A stretch of DNA of 64,000 nucleotides from Methanothermobacter sp049720995 (GCF_049720995.1 NZ_JBNASF010000001.1:62001-126000), one strand, 5' to 3'; positions 25,621 to 35,073 are shown, counted from the stretch's first letter. Program-made: numbers and translations. Notes: generated by a model from the letters alone, not told the origin.

Positions 25621-26829
25621 ATGATGAGGAAAGGTTTAATTGCGGCACTTATAATCATTGGGATGGTTTTAAGCCCTGTATCAGCTGCAGACTGGCCCCT
25701 ATTCCACGGGGACCAGCAGCGCACAGGTTTCTCTGAGGAGCCAAGTGACTTCTCAGCAAGGACGTGGTATCTATCCATAGGTGGGATAAAGTCATCGCCC
25801 GCGATATTCAACAAGGTGGCCTACATCGGCTCAGTTGATGGAAGGGTTTACGCAGTGAACCTCGAGAGCGGTTCAGTTGTCTGGAGCTACCTGACAGGCG
25901 GCGCGGTTGTATCATCCCCCGCAGTGGTCAATGGTACCCTCTATGTGGGTTCAGGTGATGGATACCTCTACGCCATAGACACAGACACCGGTGACCTCAA
26001 ATGGAAATTTAAAACAGGTAACAGGATAGAGTCATCTCCTGCAGTAAGCGGAGGTACCGTATATGTGGGGTCAGATGACTGCAGGCTCTACGCAGTTGAT
26101 GCAGACGACGGCTCAAAAAAGTGGGAGTTCTATGCCGGGGAGGCTGTTAAATCATCCCCACTTGTGGTGAACGGAACCGTCTACTTTGGATCATGCAACG
26201 GTAATGTGTATGCCCTATCAGAGTCCGAGGGGAAGGAGAAGTGGAGCTACACAACCGGGGACCAGGTCATATCATCACCGGCCTTCTGGAACGGAACCAT
26301 CTACGTGGGGTCAGATGACGGGAACATGTATGCCCTATCAGAGTCCGACGGAAGCACGGTCTGGAGGTACAGCCTTGGTGACAGGGTCAGGTCAACACCC
26401 GCCATTGACACAGAGGAGAACAGCCTCTTTGCTGGATGCGATGACGGCAACGTGACCTCACTTGATACAAGGACAGGTGCCCTGAAATGGTCATTCAGAA
26501 CAGGTGGAGCCGTAAGGTCAGCCCCCGCCATCTTCGATAACATGGTGGCTGTGGGCTCAGATGATGGGACACTCCACATCCTCAACAAGTATACAGGGAA
26601 GGAGGAGTGGAGCTATTCACCAGGTTACTACCTTTTCAGCTCACCAGCAAGTTCATCACCCGTCGTCTACGGCAAGACCATCTACTTTGCAACCGAAAAC
26701 GGCTACATCTACGCCCTTGACTCCAAGAAGAAGGAGGGTCCCACCTCACCATTCGCATACTATGTGGCGGTGATAATCATAGCCATCATAGGGGCAGGGG
26801 CTGTGATAAGAAGGTTTGCCAGAAAGTAA
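25621..26829 (+). CDS. Secreted, membrane-anchored PQQ-repeat beta-propeller protein
   Basis: A 402-residue surface protein. Residues 1-22 form a signal peptide (GLIAALIIIGMVLSPVSAA). About eight repeats of roughly 40 residues follow, each with a pattern like SSPAVxNGTxYVGSxDGxxYA and a GxxxWxY strand, as in PQQ-binding or BamB-like beta-propellers. The C terminus has a hydrophobic helix (AYYVAVIIIAIIGAGAVI) and a positively charged tail RRFARK, which anchor it in the membrane with the propeller outside. Several NGT sequons are potential glycosylation sites. There is no catalytic dehydrogenase residue set, so a structural or binding role is likely. It lies 31 nt after the ABC permease. Confidence 0.87.
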   Translation: MMRKGLIAALIIIGMVLSPVSAADWPLFHGDQQRTGFSEEPSDFSARTWYLSIGGIKSSPAIFNKVAYIGSVDGRVYAVNLESGSVVWSYLTGGAVVSSPAVVNGTLYVGSGDGYLYAIDTDTGDLKWKFKTGNRIESSPAVSGGTVYVGSDDCRLYAVDADDGSKKWEFYAGEAVKSSPLVVNGTVYFGSCNGNVYALSESEGKEKWSYTTGDQVISSPAFWNGTIYVGSDDGNMYALSESDGSTVWRYSLGDRVRSTPAIDTEENSLFAGCDDGNVTSLDTRTGALKWSFRTGGAVRSAPAIFDNMVAVGSDDGTLHILNKYTGKEEWSYSPGYYLFSSPASSSPVVYGKTIYFATENGYIYALDSKKKEGPTSPFAYYVAVIIIAIIGAGAVIRRFARK

Positions 26830-26833
26830 ACTA

Positions 26834-26848
26834 TTCTTTTTATTTTTC
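26834..26848 (+). terminator. T-rich tract after propeller gene
   Basis: TTCTTTTTATTTTTC lies just after the stop at 26829, a typical euryarchaeal oligo-T terminator. The next gene has its Shine-Dalgarno GGAAGGTGAAT at about 26856. Confidence 0.4.
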
Positions 26849-26867
26849 ACACACGGAAGGTGAATGT

Positions 26868-27803
26868 ATGTTCAGGACACTCGTAATCTATGAAAGTGTC
26901 TATGGCTCCACAGAGGAGGCTGCATCAGCCATTGGCAGGATACTTGGGCCCTCAAGGTGCTGCACCACCGGCGAGTTTCAGGAAGGTTACAGGGAATTTG
27001 ATTTCTTCGTCATCGGTTCCGGGGTTTACAGGGGCCGTTTACACGATAGGATAACCGATTTTATAAAGAAAAACCCCTGGCTCCGTGATAAACCCGTGGC
27101 GATCTTCTCAGTTTCCCTGAACCGGGATGATGGCAGAAGGGCTCTCAGTGAGGTTGAAAAACTTCTTGGGGGTTCTGTACATTCAGCAGCCCTTGGTGGG
27201 CGAATGATCCTTGAGAGGCTATCTGATACGGATCTTGAGGATCTCAGGGCGTTCTCTGAGGTTGCTGGAATTGAAATTAAGGATTTTGACATCTTTGATA
27301 TCTCAGAGGTGATTGAAGTCGCCCTTGACCTTAAAGAGATCAGGGATTCACTTATGACTGACATTGATGGGGATGAACTCGGTGAATCCATCGATGAGTT
27401 TCTGAGATCCCACAACACATGTGTACTTGCAACCTGCCATGACAACCGCCCAAGGGCAACACCCCTTGAATACGTGTATGACGGTGAGTCCATATACGTA
27501 ATCACCGAGGGTGGGGAGAAATTTGCGGGTATCCTTGAGAACAGTAACGCATCCGTTGCAGTTTACGAGGACTACACATCCATGAGCAACCTGGCAGGGA
27601 TGCAGATAACCGGTGCCGTGGATATACTGGATGAAGAGGAATCAGAGAGGATCTATAATCTAAGGGGCCTGAATACTGAGTCCATGAGAAATCTCCCGGT
27701 GGATATGAACGTCATAAAGATCTCCATCCACAAGGTTGAGTTCCTCAACAGCAGGTTCAGGGAAGTCTCATCAAGCGCAAAACAGGTGCTCTGCTTTAAA
27801 TAG
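26868..27803 (+). CDS. Flavodoxin-like domain fused to FMN-binding split barrel
   Basis: A 311-residue two-domain flavoprotein. Residues 1-170 are flavodoxin-like, with the FMN phosphate loop YESVYGSTEEAA at the N terminus and VIGSGVYRGRLHDRI near residue 49, similar to protoporphyrinogen oxidase HemG. Residues 180-311 are a pyridoxamine 5'-phosphate oxidase-like split barrel (TCVLATCHDNRPRATPLEYVYDGESIYVIT). Both modules can bind FMN or F420, so intramolecular electron transfer is possible. I do not recall a characterised protein with this pair. The C-terminal tail ends with a Cys. Confidence 0.78.
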   Translation: MFRTLVIYESVYGSTEEAASAIGRILGPSRCCTTGEFQEGYREFDFFVIGSGVYRGRLHDRITDFIKKNPWLRDKPVAIFSVSLNRDDGRRALSEVEKLLGGSVHSAALGGRMILERLSDTDLEDLRAFSEVAGIEIKDFDIFDISEVIEVALDLKEIRDSLMTDIDGDELGESIDEFLRSHNTCVLATCHDNRPRATPLEYVYDGESIYVITEGGEKFAGILENSNASVAVYEDYTSMSNLAGMQITGAVDILDEEESERIYNLRGLNTESMRNLPVDMNVIKISIHKVEFLNSRFREVSSSAKQVLCFK

Positions 27804-27889
27804 AAACTCTAAAAAGTTTATGAACATTATACTAAAACTCTAAAGAAGTTTTATGGAATGCCTAGAGCATTTCATTATTGTATTTATCC

Positions 27890-29108
27890 ACCGTGCTCAT
27901 CCACTGAAGGATCCTTCTGCTGATCCTTTGCTGAGGCTGCTACAGCTGTATGCGTCATGGGTTGCGAGGAAAGAATCTGCCCGGGCAATCAGGCTGAGAA
28001 CCTGTGGGGAAGCATAGGCTCCATTGAGTATATTAAGTTCTGCTGCAGGTAGCTGTGCATATAGCTTGTTTATTCATGCTGAGCCATTGAAGTTGAGGAT
28101 TCTCACAGCCTGTTCTGCGGTGGTGACAAGTACACTGCCATCTCCACCGGCAGTTCCAAGACATAGAACGGTGCCAGGGGTGATGTTACAGCATCCCCGT
28201 TGTTTCCATTGAAACCGGCGTGTGTATTCCAGTACCCTACTGTCAGTGTACCGCAGGGACTTCTCACGTATACATCAACAGCCATGAGTCTGATCACGGG
28301 TGCTGTATCACATGTTACAAATGATGCCTCATTAGCCTCCGTGTAAAGTCCAGGCACATTGTAGGGTCCATAGGTCACAGAATAGTTGAAGGTGTGGGTT
28401 TTCCCTAGCATTATATCACTGCCCACATTGATGAATCCAATGTATCCCATCTGTCGTCGGATACAGTTAAGGATTCATCAACAAGCTCTGAAGGTTATCC
28501 TAATTCCACATCAGCCGTTGCGGTGTACTCTGTAGATCCTCCCATCTCTGAATGTCCAGGTAATGGTCATGGTTCCGCTGAACCACCTTTGCAGTGAAAT
28601 CCTTAAAATTATGATCCGGTTAAATTCATCAGAAGTCCCGGTGATGCAGTATCAGAGACAGAGCTTATTAAAGCGGCGATGTGTGCAGGGTTGAACACTG
28701 TGATGATGCCACCAACCATCAGTCAACGTCTGTTCCAGTATCCACTGAAAGGTTCACTGTGGCCTCTGTTAAGTCGGCCTCCTTGCTGATGTTCCAGGTG
28801 TATGTCCTCGTGTAGGACGTTGTGGCATTCTTGGAGACCATCAGCTCATATACTTTAACTCGGACCTATGCACTGGGACTCTGACCGGTTTCCCTTATCT
28901 TGGCCGTGTTGTTGTAGTTCCCGGGCACGGTGAACCTCCTGGTGTATGTAACTGATCCTGAGTCGTTAAAGAACCATGAGCCTCCACTGGTGTCATCAAC
29001 ATGTATGCACTCATTCAGCATCACCGGTGATGCGGTAGTGTTGCCGTTGCTGATGTTGCCGGTCCAGAGGGTGTTCCGAGGTGCCCTGAATGATATGTCA
29101 ATGAATTA
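27890..29108 (-). pseudogene. Decayed adhesin-like/Ig-domain surface protein gene
   Basis: No intact gene spans 27804-29318, but the minus strand encodes recognisable pieces of a surface protein in different frames. From right to left these are TYTRRFTVPGNYNNTAKIRE, then VKVYELMVSKNATTSYTRTY with TWNISKEADLTEATVNLSVD, then WLVGGIITVFNPAHIAALIS, then GSTEYTATADVEL, then HTFNYSVTYGPYNVPGLYTE and DVYVRS. Motifs of this kind fill the repeat domains of Methanobacteriales adhesin-like proteins. At least three in-frame stops and several frameshifts interrupt it. No start codon or signal peptide is visible at the 5' side near 29108. It is therefore a truncated, inactivated gene. Confidence 0.8.
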
Positions 29109-29318
29109 TTACAATCCTGTGAAAATTAGCTATTAAATTGAGGGGTCAGCTGAAATGGTATGAAGACCCTCTGAATCTCCGATAAAGTATTATCATGGGT
29201 TAAGTGAAAAGGCAATGACAATTCCTGAATCCATCATAAAGAGCAAATGTCCAGAAATTCGGCGCATATAAAATATAAAAGAATGGAAACCTGTGGCTTC
29301 CATCTTTTATATCCCTAA

Positions 29319-29591
29319 TCACTTTCTGAGCTGGATTTCTATTGCTGAAACATTGGTAGCGGTTCCCTCGTTACCAATGATCTCCTCTGTACATATGTCG
29401 ATGTTCTCTATCTGTATGTCTGGTATGAAACGATTCCTAACAATCTCTGCAACGTCAACAGCCCGGCTTATAGCTCTTCCACGGGCTTTAAGGATCACTT
29501 CACTGGTTCCACCGTTCATCTGAGTCACTACGGCCAGAACATAGTTCATTACAGGCTTGTTTCCGATGTATACTACATTCTCCTCTGACAT
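29319..29591 (-). CDS. albA: Chromatin protein Alba
   Basis: A 90-residue Alba (Sac10b-like) protein that binds and compacts DNA and RNA as a dimer. It shows NVVYIGNKPVMNYVLAVVTQ at the N terminus, with the conserved Lys for nucleic acid contact, then VILKARGRAISRAVDVAEIV and the beta-hairpin. ATG 29591 is preceded by GGAGG. A TATA box at 29638-29645 puts the transcript start near 29615. Confidence 0.95.
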   Translation of the reverse strand: MSEENVVYIGNKPVMNYVLAVVTQMNGGTSEVILKARGRAISRAVDVAEIVRNRFIPDIQIENIDICTEEIIGNEGTATNVSAIEIQLRK

Positions 29592-29637
29592 CACTTAACC
29601 TCCAAGAGTGTCTGTGATAAAGATAGAAACCCCGGAT

Positions 29638-29645
29638 TATATAAA
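29638..29645 (-). promoter_or_regulatory. TATA box of alba
   Basis: On the minus strand CTTTATATAATCC lies about 50 nt before ATG 29591, leaving a leader of about 24 nt with GGAGGTTAAG. Confidence 0.55.
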
Positions 29646-29670
29646 GTTTGTGATATACTAATTAAAAAAT

Positions 29671-30858
29671 TTAATAACACATCCTGGACTTAACCGCTTC
29701 AAGTATCCTCCCGCCGGTTACAGCGGCCCCCCTGAACCCTGCAGTGATGGCAGAACCATGCATAACATCGATGAGAGGCGCACCCAGTGATTCTGAAAAC
29801 CTTGTCTCTGCAACTCCACCGAGTATGACCTCAGCTTCATTCCTGATAAGCGCATCCTCCAGCTCAGATAGATCAGCCCCAACCAGAACCTCCGACCTCA
29901 CGCCACTTCCAGAGAGGTTCTCAAGTGTGTACTCACCAATCATGTCCATTGCCACCACAGCGGGTTTCATTCCAAGTTCAGTTACAAATCCCGCCAGTGC
30001 AACGGCCCTTGTGGGTCCTGAAACTATACCGGCCCTCACACCCCCAAGTTCGGATCTCAGATGATCCCTTTCCTCAGCGTATCCACTGAGTTCATCCTGG
30101 ATGGGGTAATCAATGTGGAGGTGGTCAAGTATCCCCTCATAGAAGTCCAGTGTGTTTGAAAACCCCAGGGGGATGGGGTGGTGGAGGAAGGGCATCCCGA
30201 ATCTCTCCTCAAGAAACCTGCAGGGCCCTATCCCTGATACATCACAGAAGGAATAGTTCAGATGGGCGGACGCAATCATCTCAATGTCACCGACTGTACT
30301 CCCGGATGTGAGCACACAGTTCACAGAAACACCCATACTGCCAAGGGTATCCACAATATGGTTGAGGTCGGGCCCGCCCCTGAACTCACCTATGATGTTG
30401 ATTGATGGCTCATCCAATGGTTTCACATCAGCTGCGAGGGACTCAAGGAGTGCCATCATAACCTCAAGGTATCCTTCGCCCTGGTTTGACTCAAAGCCCC
30501 CTGCGCTGATGGTTACAATCTGAGAGTCAATTTCTCCCTTAACATCCTCTGCCACCCTCCCTATATCCTCGCCTATTATGCTTGTTGCGCAGGAGCTCAT
30601 AACAGCTATCAGTTCCGGTTTAAGGGTTCTGTCAGCTTCAATTATGGCCTTTTTGAGTTTATCAGCGGCCCCAAACACCACATCTGATTCAGAGAGCTCC
30701 GTTGATAGAACCCTTATCCTCTTACCTCCCCTTGCCGTCAGAAGGTATCCGATATGGTATGCGCAGCCCCTGGGTCCATGGATGAGCGGTACAGCATTTC
30801 GGACCCCTGAAACTGCCCTTACAGCCCCGAAAAGTTTACATGTTGATACCGGCTCCAT
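29671..30858 (-). CDS. Orphan nitrogenase component 1-like protein (NifD/NifE family)
   Basis: A 395-residue protein with the fold and cysteine pattern of nitrogenase component 1. Cys7 (STCKLFGA), Cys32 (IHGPRGCAYH) and Cys90 (MSSCATSIIGED) match the three P-cluster ligand positions; the spacing 25 and 58 is close to NifD. It is shorter than NifD. No NifH- or NifK-like gene is next to it, nor the other F430 genes. Candidate functions are CfbD-type reductive cyclase in F430 synthesis, or an uncharacterised nitrogenase-like reductase. The gene is 8 nt downstream of leuA on the same strand, so it may be co-transcribed with leuA. Confidence 0.72.
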   Translation of the reverse strand: MEPVSTCKLFGAVRAVSGVRNAVPLIHGPRGCAYHIGYLLTARGGKRIRVLSTELSESDVVFGAADKLKKAIIEADRTLKPELIAVMSSCATSIIGEDIGRVAEDVKGEIDSQIVTISAGGFESNQGEGYLEVMMALLESLAADVKPLDEPSINIIGEFRGGPDLNHIVDTLGSMGVSVNCVLTSGSTVGDIEMIASAHLNYSFCDVSGIGPCRFLEERFGMPFLHHPIPLGFSNTLDFYEGILDHLHIDYPIQDELSGYAEERDHLRSELGGVRAGIVSGPTRAVALAGFVTELGMKPAVVAMDMIGEYTLENLSGSGVRSEVLVGADLSELEDALIRNEAEVILGGVAETRFSESLGAPLIDVMHGSAITAGFRGAAVTGGRILEAVKSRMCY

Positions 30859-30866
30859 CGGTACAC

Positions 30867-32384
30867 CTACTTGAGGCTGAGGATCTTGTTGATTGCATCG
30901 AGGACCGCTTCCACACTTGCCATTACTATATCCTCCCTGGTGGATCTTCCTGTTGCCTTGTTGCCGTCGGCGTCGCTCATAACAACAAATACCTCTGCAA
31001 GGGCATTGGTACCGCCCGTTATTGCCTCTATATTGTATTCATCAAGTTCTATATCTGCTGTTTCACTTACAAGGCTCTGTATGGCGTTTATGGCTGCGTC
31101 AACAGGTCCTACGCCTGTCATTGATGTTGTCTTGATCTCATCCCCGATCCTCAGCTTAACGGTGGCCGTTGGCATCACACTCTCACCTGTCATCACCGCT
31201 ATACCCTCAAGCTTCACGATCTCCCTTGTTGCCTTTCCAAGGATTGTGACTGCCATTGCCCGAAGATCGGCGTCGGTGATCCTTTTCCCCTTATCTCCAA
31301 GTCTTTTGACCTGTTCATAGAGGGTGCAGAACTGGTCCTCGTTCATATCTATACCGTATTCCTGCAGCTTTGATCTGAGGGCGTTGGCCCCTGTGTGCTT
31401 GCCGAGGACTATCCTCCTCTTGTGACCAACCATCTCAGGGGTTATGGGTTCATAGGTTTCCGCCTTCTCAAGAACACCATGGACGTGTATGCCCGCCTCA
31501 TGTGCAAAGGCGTTTTCACCCACGATTGCCTTGTTGGGGGGCATCCTTACCCCCGTTATCTTTGATACGAATTCTGAGATGTTCACAAGCTCCGTTGTCC
31601 TTATGGTGAGGGGGAGGTCATAGCGGGTTATGAGGGCCATCACAACCTCCTCCAGGGCGGCATTTCCTGCCCTTTCACCAAGCCCGTTTATAGTTGCATG
31701 TACCTGTGATGCGCCTGCCTCAACAGCTGCAAGGGAGTTTGCAACGGCCAGTCCAAAGTCATTGTGGCAGTGGACGCTGATGGGTGTCCTGATCTCATCC
31801 CTGAGGCCTCTTATAAGGTGGTTCATCGCCCTGGGTATCATCACCCCGACGGTGTCTGGGACGTTTATCATAGCGGCCCCTGCATCCTCTGCGGCCCTGT
31901 ATACCTCCACAAGGTAATCAAATTCGGTCCTTGTGGCGTCCTCGGCAGAGAATTCCACCCTGAGCCCATGTTCTGCCGCATATTCAACTCCAAACACTGC
32001 CCTGTCTATTATCTCCTCAGGGGACATCTTGAGCTTGTACTTCCTGTGGAGGGGTGATGTCCCTATGAAGGTGTGTATGTAGTCAGCTCCGCAATCAATA
32101 ACAGCGTCTATGTCCTCCCTGAGCACCCTTGCCAAACCACAGGTGTTCACATCAAGACCCAGGTCAACTATCCTTCTTACTGAGTCCATCTCCCCAGGGG
32201 AGGCTGCAGGGAACCCTGCCTCTATTGTGTCAACCCCAAGGGATTCCAGTTTCCTTGCTACGCATATCTTCTCATCCACCGTGAGAGCCACCCCAGGTGT
32301 CTGCTCACCGTCCCTGAGTGTTGTGTCAAATATTCTCACCGTCTCAGGTAGCCTCATTTCCGGTTTAACCTCTTCTATGTACAT
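30867..32384 (-). CDS. leuA: 2-isopropylmalate synthase family enzyme
   Basis: A 505-residue alpha-isopropylmalate/citramalate synthase. The N-terminal barrel has FDTTLRDGEQTPGVAL, the metal ligands in VHCHNDFGLAVANS near residue 205 and the HATINGLGERAGN loop. After a linker, the C-terminal LeuA dimer domain (about 385-505) is present and would mediate feedback inhibition. Leucine synthesis via acetyl-CoA and 2-oxoisovalerate is expected; a citramalate synthase (CimA) function for isoleucine cannot be excluded by reading alone. Upstream, tandem TTATAAGTT sites occur at 32463-32478. Confidence 0.9.
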   Translation of the reverse strand: MYIEEVKPEMRLPETVRIFDTTLRDGEQTPGVALTVDEKICVARKLESLGVDTIEAGFPAASPGEMDSVRRIVDLGLDVNTCGLARVLREDIDAVIDCGADYIHTFIGTSPLHRKYKLKMSPEEIIDRAVFGVEYAAEHGLRVEFSAEDATRTEFDYLVEVYRAAEDAGAAMINVPDTVGVMIPRAMNHLIRGLRDEIRTPISVHCHNDFGLAVANSLAAVEAGASQVHATINGLGERAGNAALEEVVMALITRYDLPLTIRTTELVNISEFVSKITGVRMPPNKAIVGENAFAHEAGIHVHGVLEKAETYEPITPEMVGHKRRIVLGKHTGANALRSKLQEYGIDMNEDQFCTLYEQVKRLGDKGKRITDADLRAMAVTILGKATREIVKLEGIAVMTGESVMPTATVKLRIGDEIKTTSMTGVGPVDAAINAIQSLVSETADIELDEYNIEAITGGTNALAEVFVVMSDADGNKATGRSTREDIVMASVEAVLDAINKILSLK

Positions 32385-32462
32385 TTAAATTCCCCGTGGT
32401 CTGGCCTTTTTATCATGATCTATATGCTGCCACAATTAAAAGCTTTTACACAGCAGATCCAG

Positions 32463-32478
32463 TTATAAGTTATAAGTT
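32463..32478 (-). promoter_or_regulatory. Tandem TTATAAGTT half-sites
   Basis: Two overlapping direct copies of TTATAAGTT (7 nt apart) lie 80-95 nt upstream of leuA. The same 9-mer builds the inverted repeats before the deaminase gene (6255-6274) and parA (50638-50657). Whether these three sites are bound by one protein is unknown. Confidence 0.35.
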
Positions 32479-32529
32479 TAAGGGGAAGCAGTCTGTCACC
32501 AGGAGACAAATGACCCCCTGATATTATAT

Positions 32530-33321
32530 TTAAACCGCCATGCTGAGACTCAGGAAGTTCCTGAGGCCCGGTGCAAGGCCAAGTATGAATATCACAAGTT
32601 TAAGGAGATCTGAGTCCACTGGGTCCTCAACGTATCTGTCAATGGCGTAGAGCGCCGCCACTATGACCGCTATCTTGAGGGGAAACATCACAAGGGCAGT
32701 GCCAGTTAGGGCCGTGAATGCCGATGGCAGAACATGCTGCTCAGAATAACCATAGATGTCAACCGCAACGTAGGTTGATGATGCATCGAAAAGGTGTGCT
32801 GATATAGCGTAGAGGTTCATCCTGTCCCTTAGAAGTTCCCATTTGAGACCCATCACATAGAAAAGGACTGCTGATGCCATGAATACTCCCAGTACAGAGA
32901 AAAAGGGTGCAGGATTAATTTTCTGCATGCCTATGATGTTTGGTATGGAAAGAACTGCCCCTGTAGCAAATACAAGCTTTCTGTAATCCCATCCATAAAG
33001 TTTCTCAAGTTTAACCGAGATGAGAAGCGTCGCTATTGCCGTGAGTCCCACAAGGATGTATATGCCGGGTGTAACAAGGAGATGGGTGAGGGGGTAGATT
33101 CCATTATCCACAAGGGCCCTTGCACCTGACCCGAGAAATATGAAGGGAAGGAGCGGTACCAGAAGTTCCCTGGGGTCCTTTTTAAGCCACCTGAACATTC
33201 TGAGTATGATAAGAACAGCAGCCCCGAGTACAATGCCAAAAACAACCGTGTTTAGGGGTGTGTAACCAGGGTGTAGGTAGAAGAAGTTGTTCTCCAGGAA
33301 ATCCTGAAGCTCAGATATCAT
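32530..33321 (-). CDS. DUF63 family membrane protein
   Basis: A 263-residue integral membrane protein with about seven helices. It matches the euryarchaeal DUF63 family, with LLPFIFLGSGARALVDNG near residue 58, YISAHLFDASSTYVAVD-like LYAISAHLFDASSTYVAVDI, and the C-terminal LAPGLRNFLSLSM. Function is unknown. Its start overlaps the 3' end of the PHP gene by 11 nt, so the two are translated together. Confidence 0.85.
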   Translation of the reverse strand: MISELQDFLENNFFYLHPGYTPLNTVVFGIVLGAAVLIILRMFRWLKKDPRELLVPLLPFIFLGSGARALVDNGIYPLTHLLVTPGIYILVGLTAIATLLISVKLEKLYGWDYRKLVFATGAVLSIPNIIGMQKINPAPFFSVLGVFMASAVLFYVMGLKWELLRDRMNLYAISAHLFDASSTYVAVDIYGYSEQHVLPSAFTALTGTALVMFPLKIAVIVAALYAIDRYVEDPVDSDLLKLVIFILGLAPGLRNFLSLSMAV

Positions 33322-33973
33322 TTCTCATCCTGCCTATGAGTTTTTTGTTGATTACCTCCCTCACAATTAGAGGAAGAGGGGTTCTTCTTCCCTCAGGTAT
33401 GGTTTTGCCCCTTCTTATACCATCAATTATGTCATCAACTGTATTTTCAGCTTCCACAAGGGTGAATGAGCTTCCAACAGCCTCCACGAAGTGTGAGTCG
33501 CTTGCACCTATCTCAGGAATGCCCCTCTTTCTTGCGAATTTTCTGGCCCTCCAGTTGGAGTAGCCGACAATGTAGCGGGAGTTGAGGGTTTCAATTGCAT
33601 CAACACGGAGGTTTCTCTCGTTCACAAAGAGTCCCTGTCTGTACCTGACAAATGGGTGTGGAATTATGGCAAGTGCGTCCTGTGAGTGTATCTCATCCAG
33701 GGACTCTGCGGGTGTTAGGCCCCTTTCTATTTCCTCCTGCACACCAAGTGCCACTATATGACCTGCGGATGTGCTGAGCTCCACTGCAGGGACCACCGTG
33801 ACCCCAAAATCTGCTGATTCCCCCATGGCGATCCGGGACCCCCTCATTGTATTGTGGTCTGCAATCGCAACTGCATCGAGGCCCACAAGGGATGCCCGCC
33901 TCAGTACATCCCGCGGCGTTCCCCTTGCATCCCCTGAATATACGGTGTGTATGTGTGGGTCAATCCTTATCAT
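33311..33973 (-). CDS. PHP-domain metal-dependent phosphoesterase
   Basis: A 220-residue PHP protein. The metal-binding motifs are DPHIHTVYSGDARG near residue 5, AIADHNTMRG, a middle glutamate in VPAVELSTSAGHI, IIPHPFVRYRQG, and GASDSHFVEAVG near residue 172. These resemble the trpH-like phosphoesterases that act on 3',5'-bisphosphates or oligonucleotides. AAGGTGATTTC precedes ATG 33973. It is followed by DUF63 with overlapping coding. Confidence 0.85.
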   Translation of the reverse strand: MIRIDPHIHTVYSGDARGTPRDVLRRASLVGLDAVAIADHNTMRGSRIAMGESADFGVTVVPAVELSTSAGHIVALGVQEEIERGLTPAESLDEIHSQDALAIIPHPFVRYRQGLFVNERNLRVDAIETLNSRYIVGYSNWRARKFARKRGIPEIGASDSHFVEAVGSSFTLVEAENTVDDIIDGIRRGKTIPEGRRTPLPLIVREVINKKLIGRMRNDI

Positions 33974-34010
33974 GAAATCACCTTAAATTGTCCCCATCTT
34001 CACGGGCCCA

Positions 34011-35030
34011 TCAGTGCCTCACCCTGTATTCTATGCTCCCTATGAGGCCCACGGGTCCCGTCATCATGACGTCCCCTGCCGGTGCGGCATGATAGGCTCT
34101 GAGGGATGTTTCATCGAGAATCCTCCTCTGTGGTCCCGTTGCAACAACCACTTCAGGCTCACCCACTCCTCCAAGGGCGTGGGCACCATGACCCCCGTCG
34201 CCATGGACCTCCCGGTGTGTTATCTCCCCATGTGCGAGTTTAAGGAGGAGTTCCTCAAGTTTCTGAGGAGACAGCATTTTTGTGTGGTGCTCCATGACCC
34301 CATGTATCTTGCCATCCAGGATGCTGGCTGCCAGGGTGTGGCCATTACCTGCATCAACAGCTATTAGAGGCCCATCTGAGTCCACTGCTGGGTCAAGGAG
34401 TGCCCCTGCTATTGACGCGAACTTGGAATCCATCATGAGGAGCGGGTGCTCCGCTGACACCTCAATGGATTTCATCCTGGTGAAGTAATCGGGGACGTCA
34501 CCAAGGTATGAGAACTCCTGAGGTTTCAGTGGTTCTGTGAGTTTCTCCCTTATCTTCATGAAACGGAAGTTCCTATCACCCATATCACCACCCGCACCAT
34601 GGTCCTGAACAGCCACACCCAGAAAGTCGATCTCCAGTTCAACATCAAAGTTTCCCAGGGCCCCTGCTATGGCATCAAGGTCAACATCCCCCAACTTCAC
34701 CCTCCTAAGACCCGGGGCCCTGTCTGATATCTCTATACCCATTTTCCTGACCCTTTCAAGGTCATCCCTAATGGTCCTTGCTGCCTCAGTGGTCATTACA
34801 ACCCTGTAGCCCCTCTCAAGGTGTTCCAGTATTGCCCTGCTCACGGGTCCCCCACCCATCGTCCGGCCATGAATGAACACATCCCCATTGATTCCCCTGA
34901 TCCTTTCTGCGATTATCCTTGTGGGTGAGGGCATTACCATCTTTATGGAATTTTCAATTCTATCAGCTGTCGTGTCATGGTACATTATATCCTGTGTTCC
35001 TGCCCCCACATCAACTGCAAGTATCCTCAT
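34011..35030 (-). CDS. DUF1786 protein, possibly an ASKHA-like ATPase
   Basis: About 339 residues. The N terminus MRILAVDVGAGTQDIMYHD and LIAVDAGNGHTLAASILDGK near residue 230 resemble the phosphate-binding loops of actin-like ATPases. The rest matches the methanogen family DUF1786. No function is known to me. ATG 35030 is chosen because family members start at this motif; an ATG at 35054 would add eight unconserved residues. It is divergent from trpB2 and 37 nt upstream of the PHP gene. Confidence 0.78.
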   Translation of the reverse strand: MRILAVDVGAGTQDIMYHDTTADRIENSIKMVMPSPTRIIAERIRGINGDVFIHGRTMGGGPVSRAILEHLERGYRVVMTTEAARTIRDDLERVRKMGIEISDRAPGLRRVKLGDVDLDAIAGALGNFDVELEIDFLGVAVQDHGAGGDMGDRNFRFMKIREKLTEPLKPQEFSYLGDVPDYFTRMKSIEVSAEHPLLMMDSKFASIAGALLDPAVDSDGPLIAVDAGNGHTLAASILDGKIHGVMEHHTKMLSPQKLEELLLKLAHGEITHREVHGDGGHGAHALGGVGEPEVVVATGPQRRILDETSLRAYHAAPAGDVMMTGPVGLIGSIEYRVRH

Positions 35031-35073
35031 ACTGGAATCATATCTTCCCTCCATTTATTAACCATTTCCTAAA

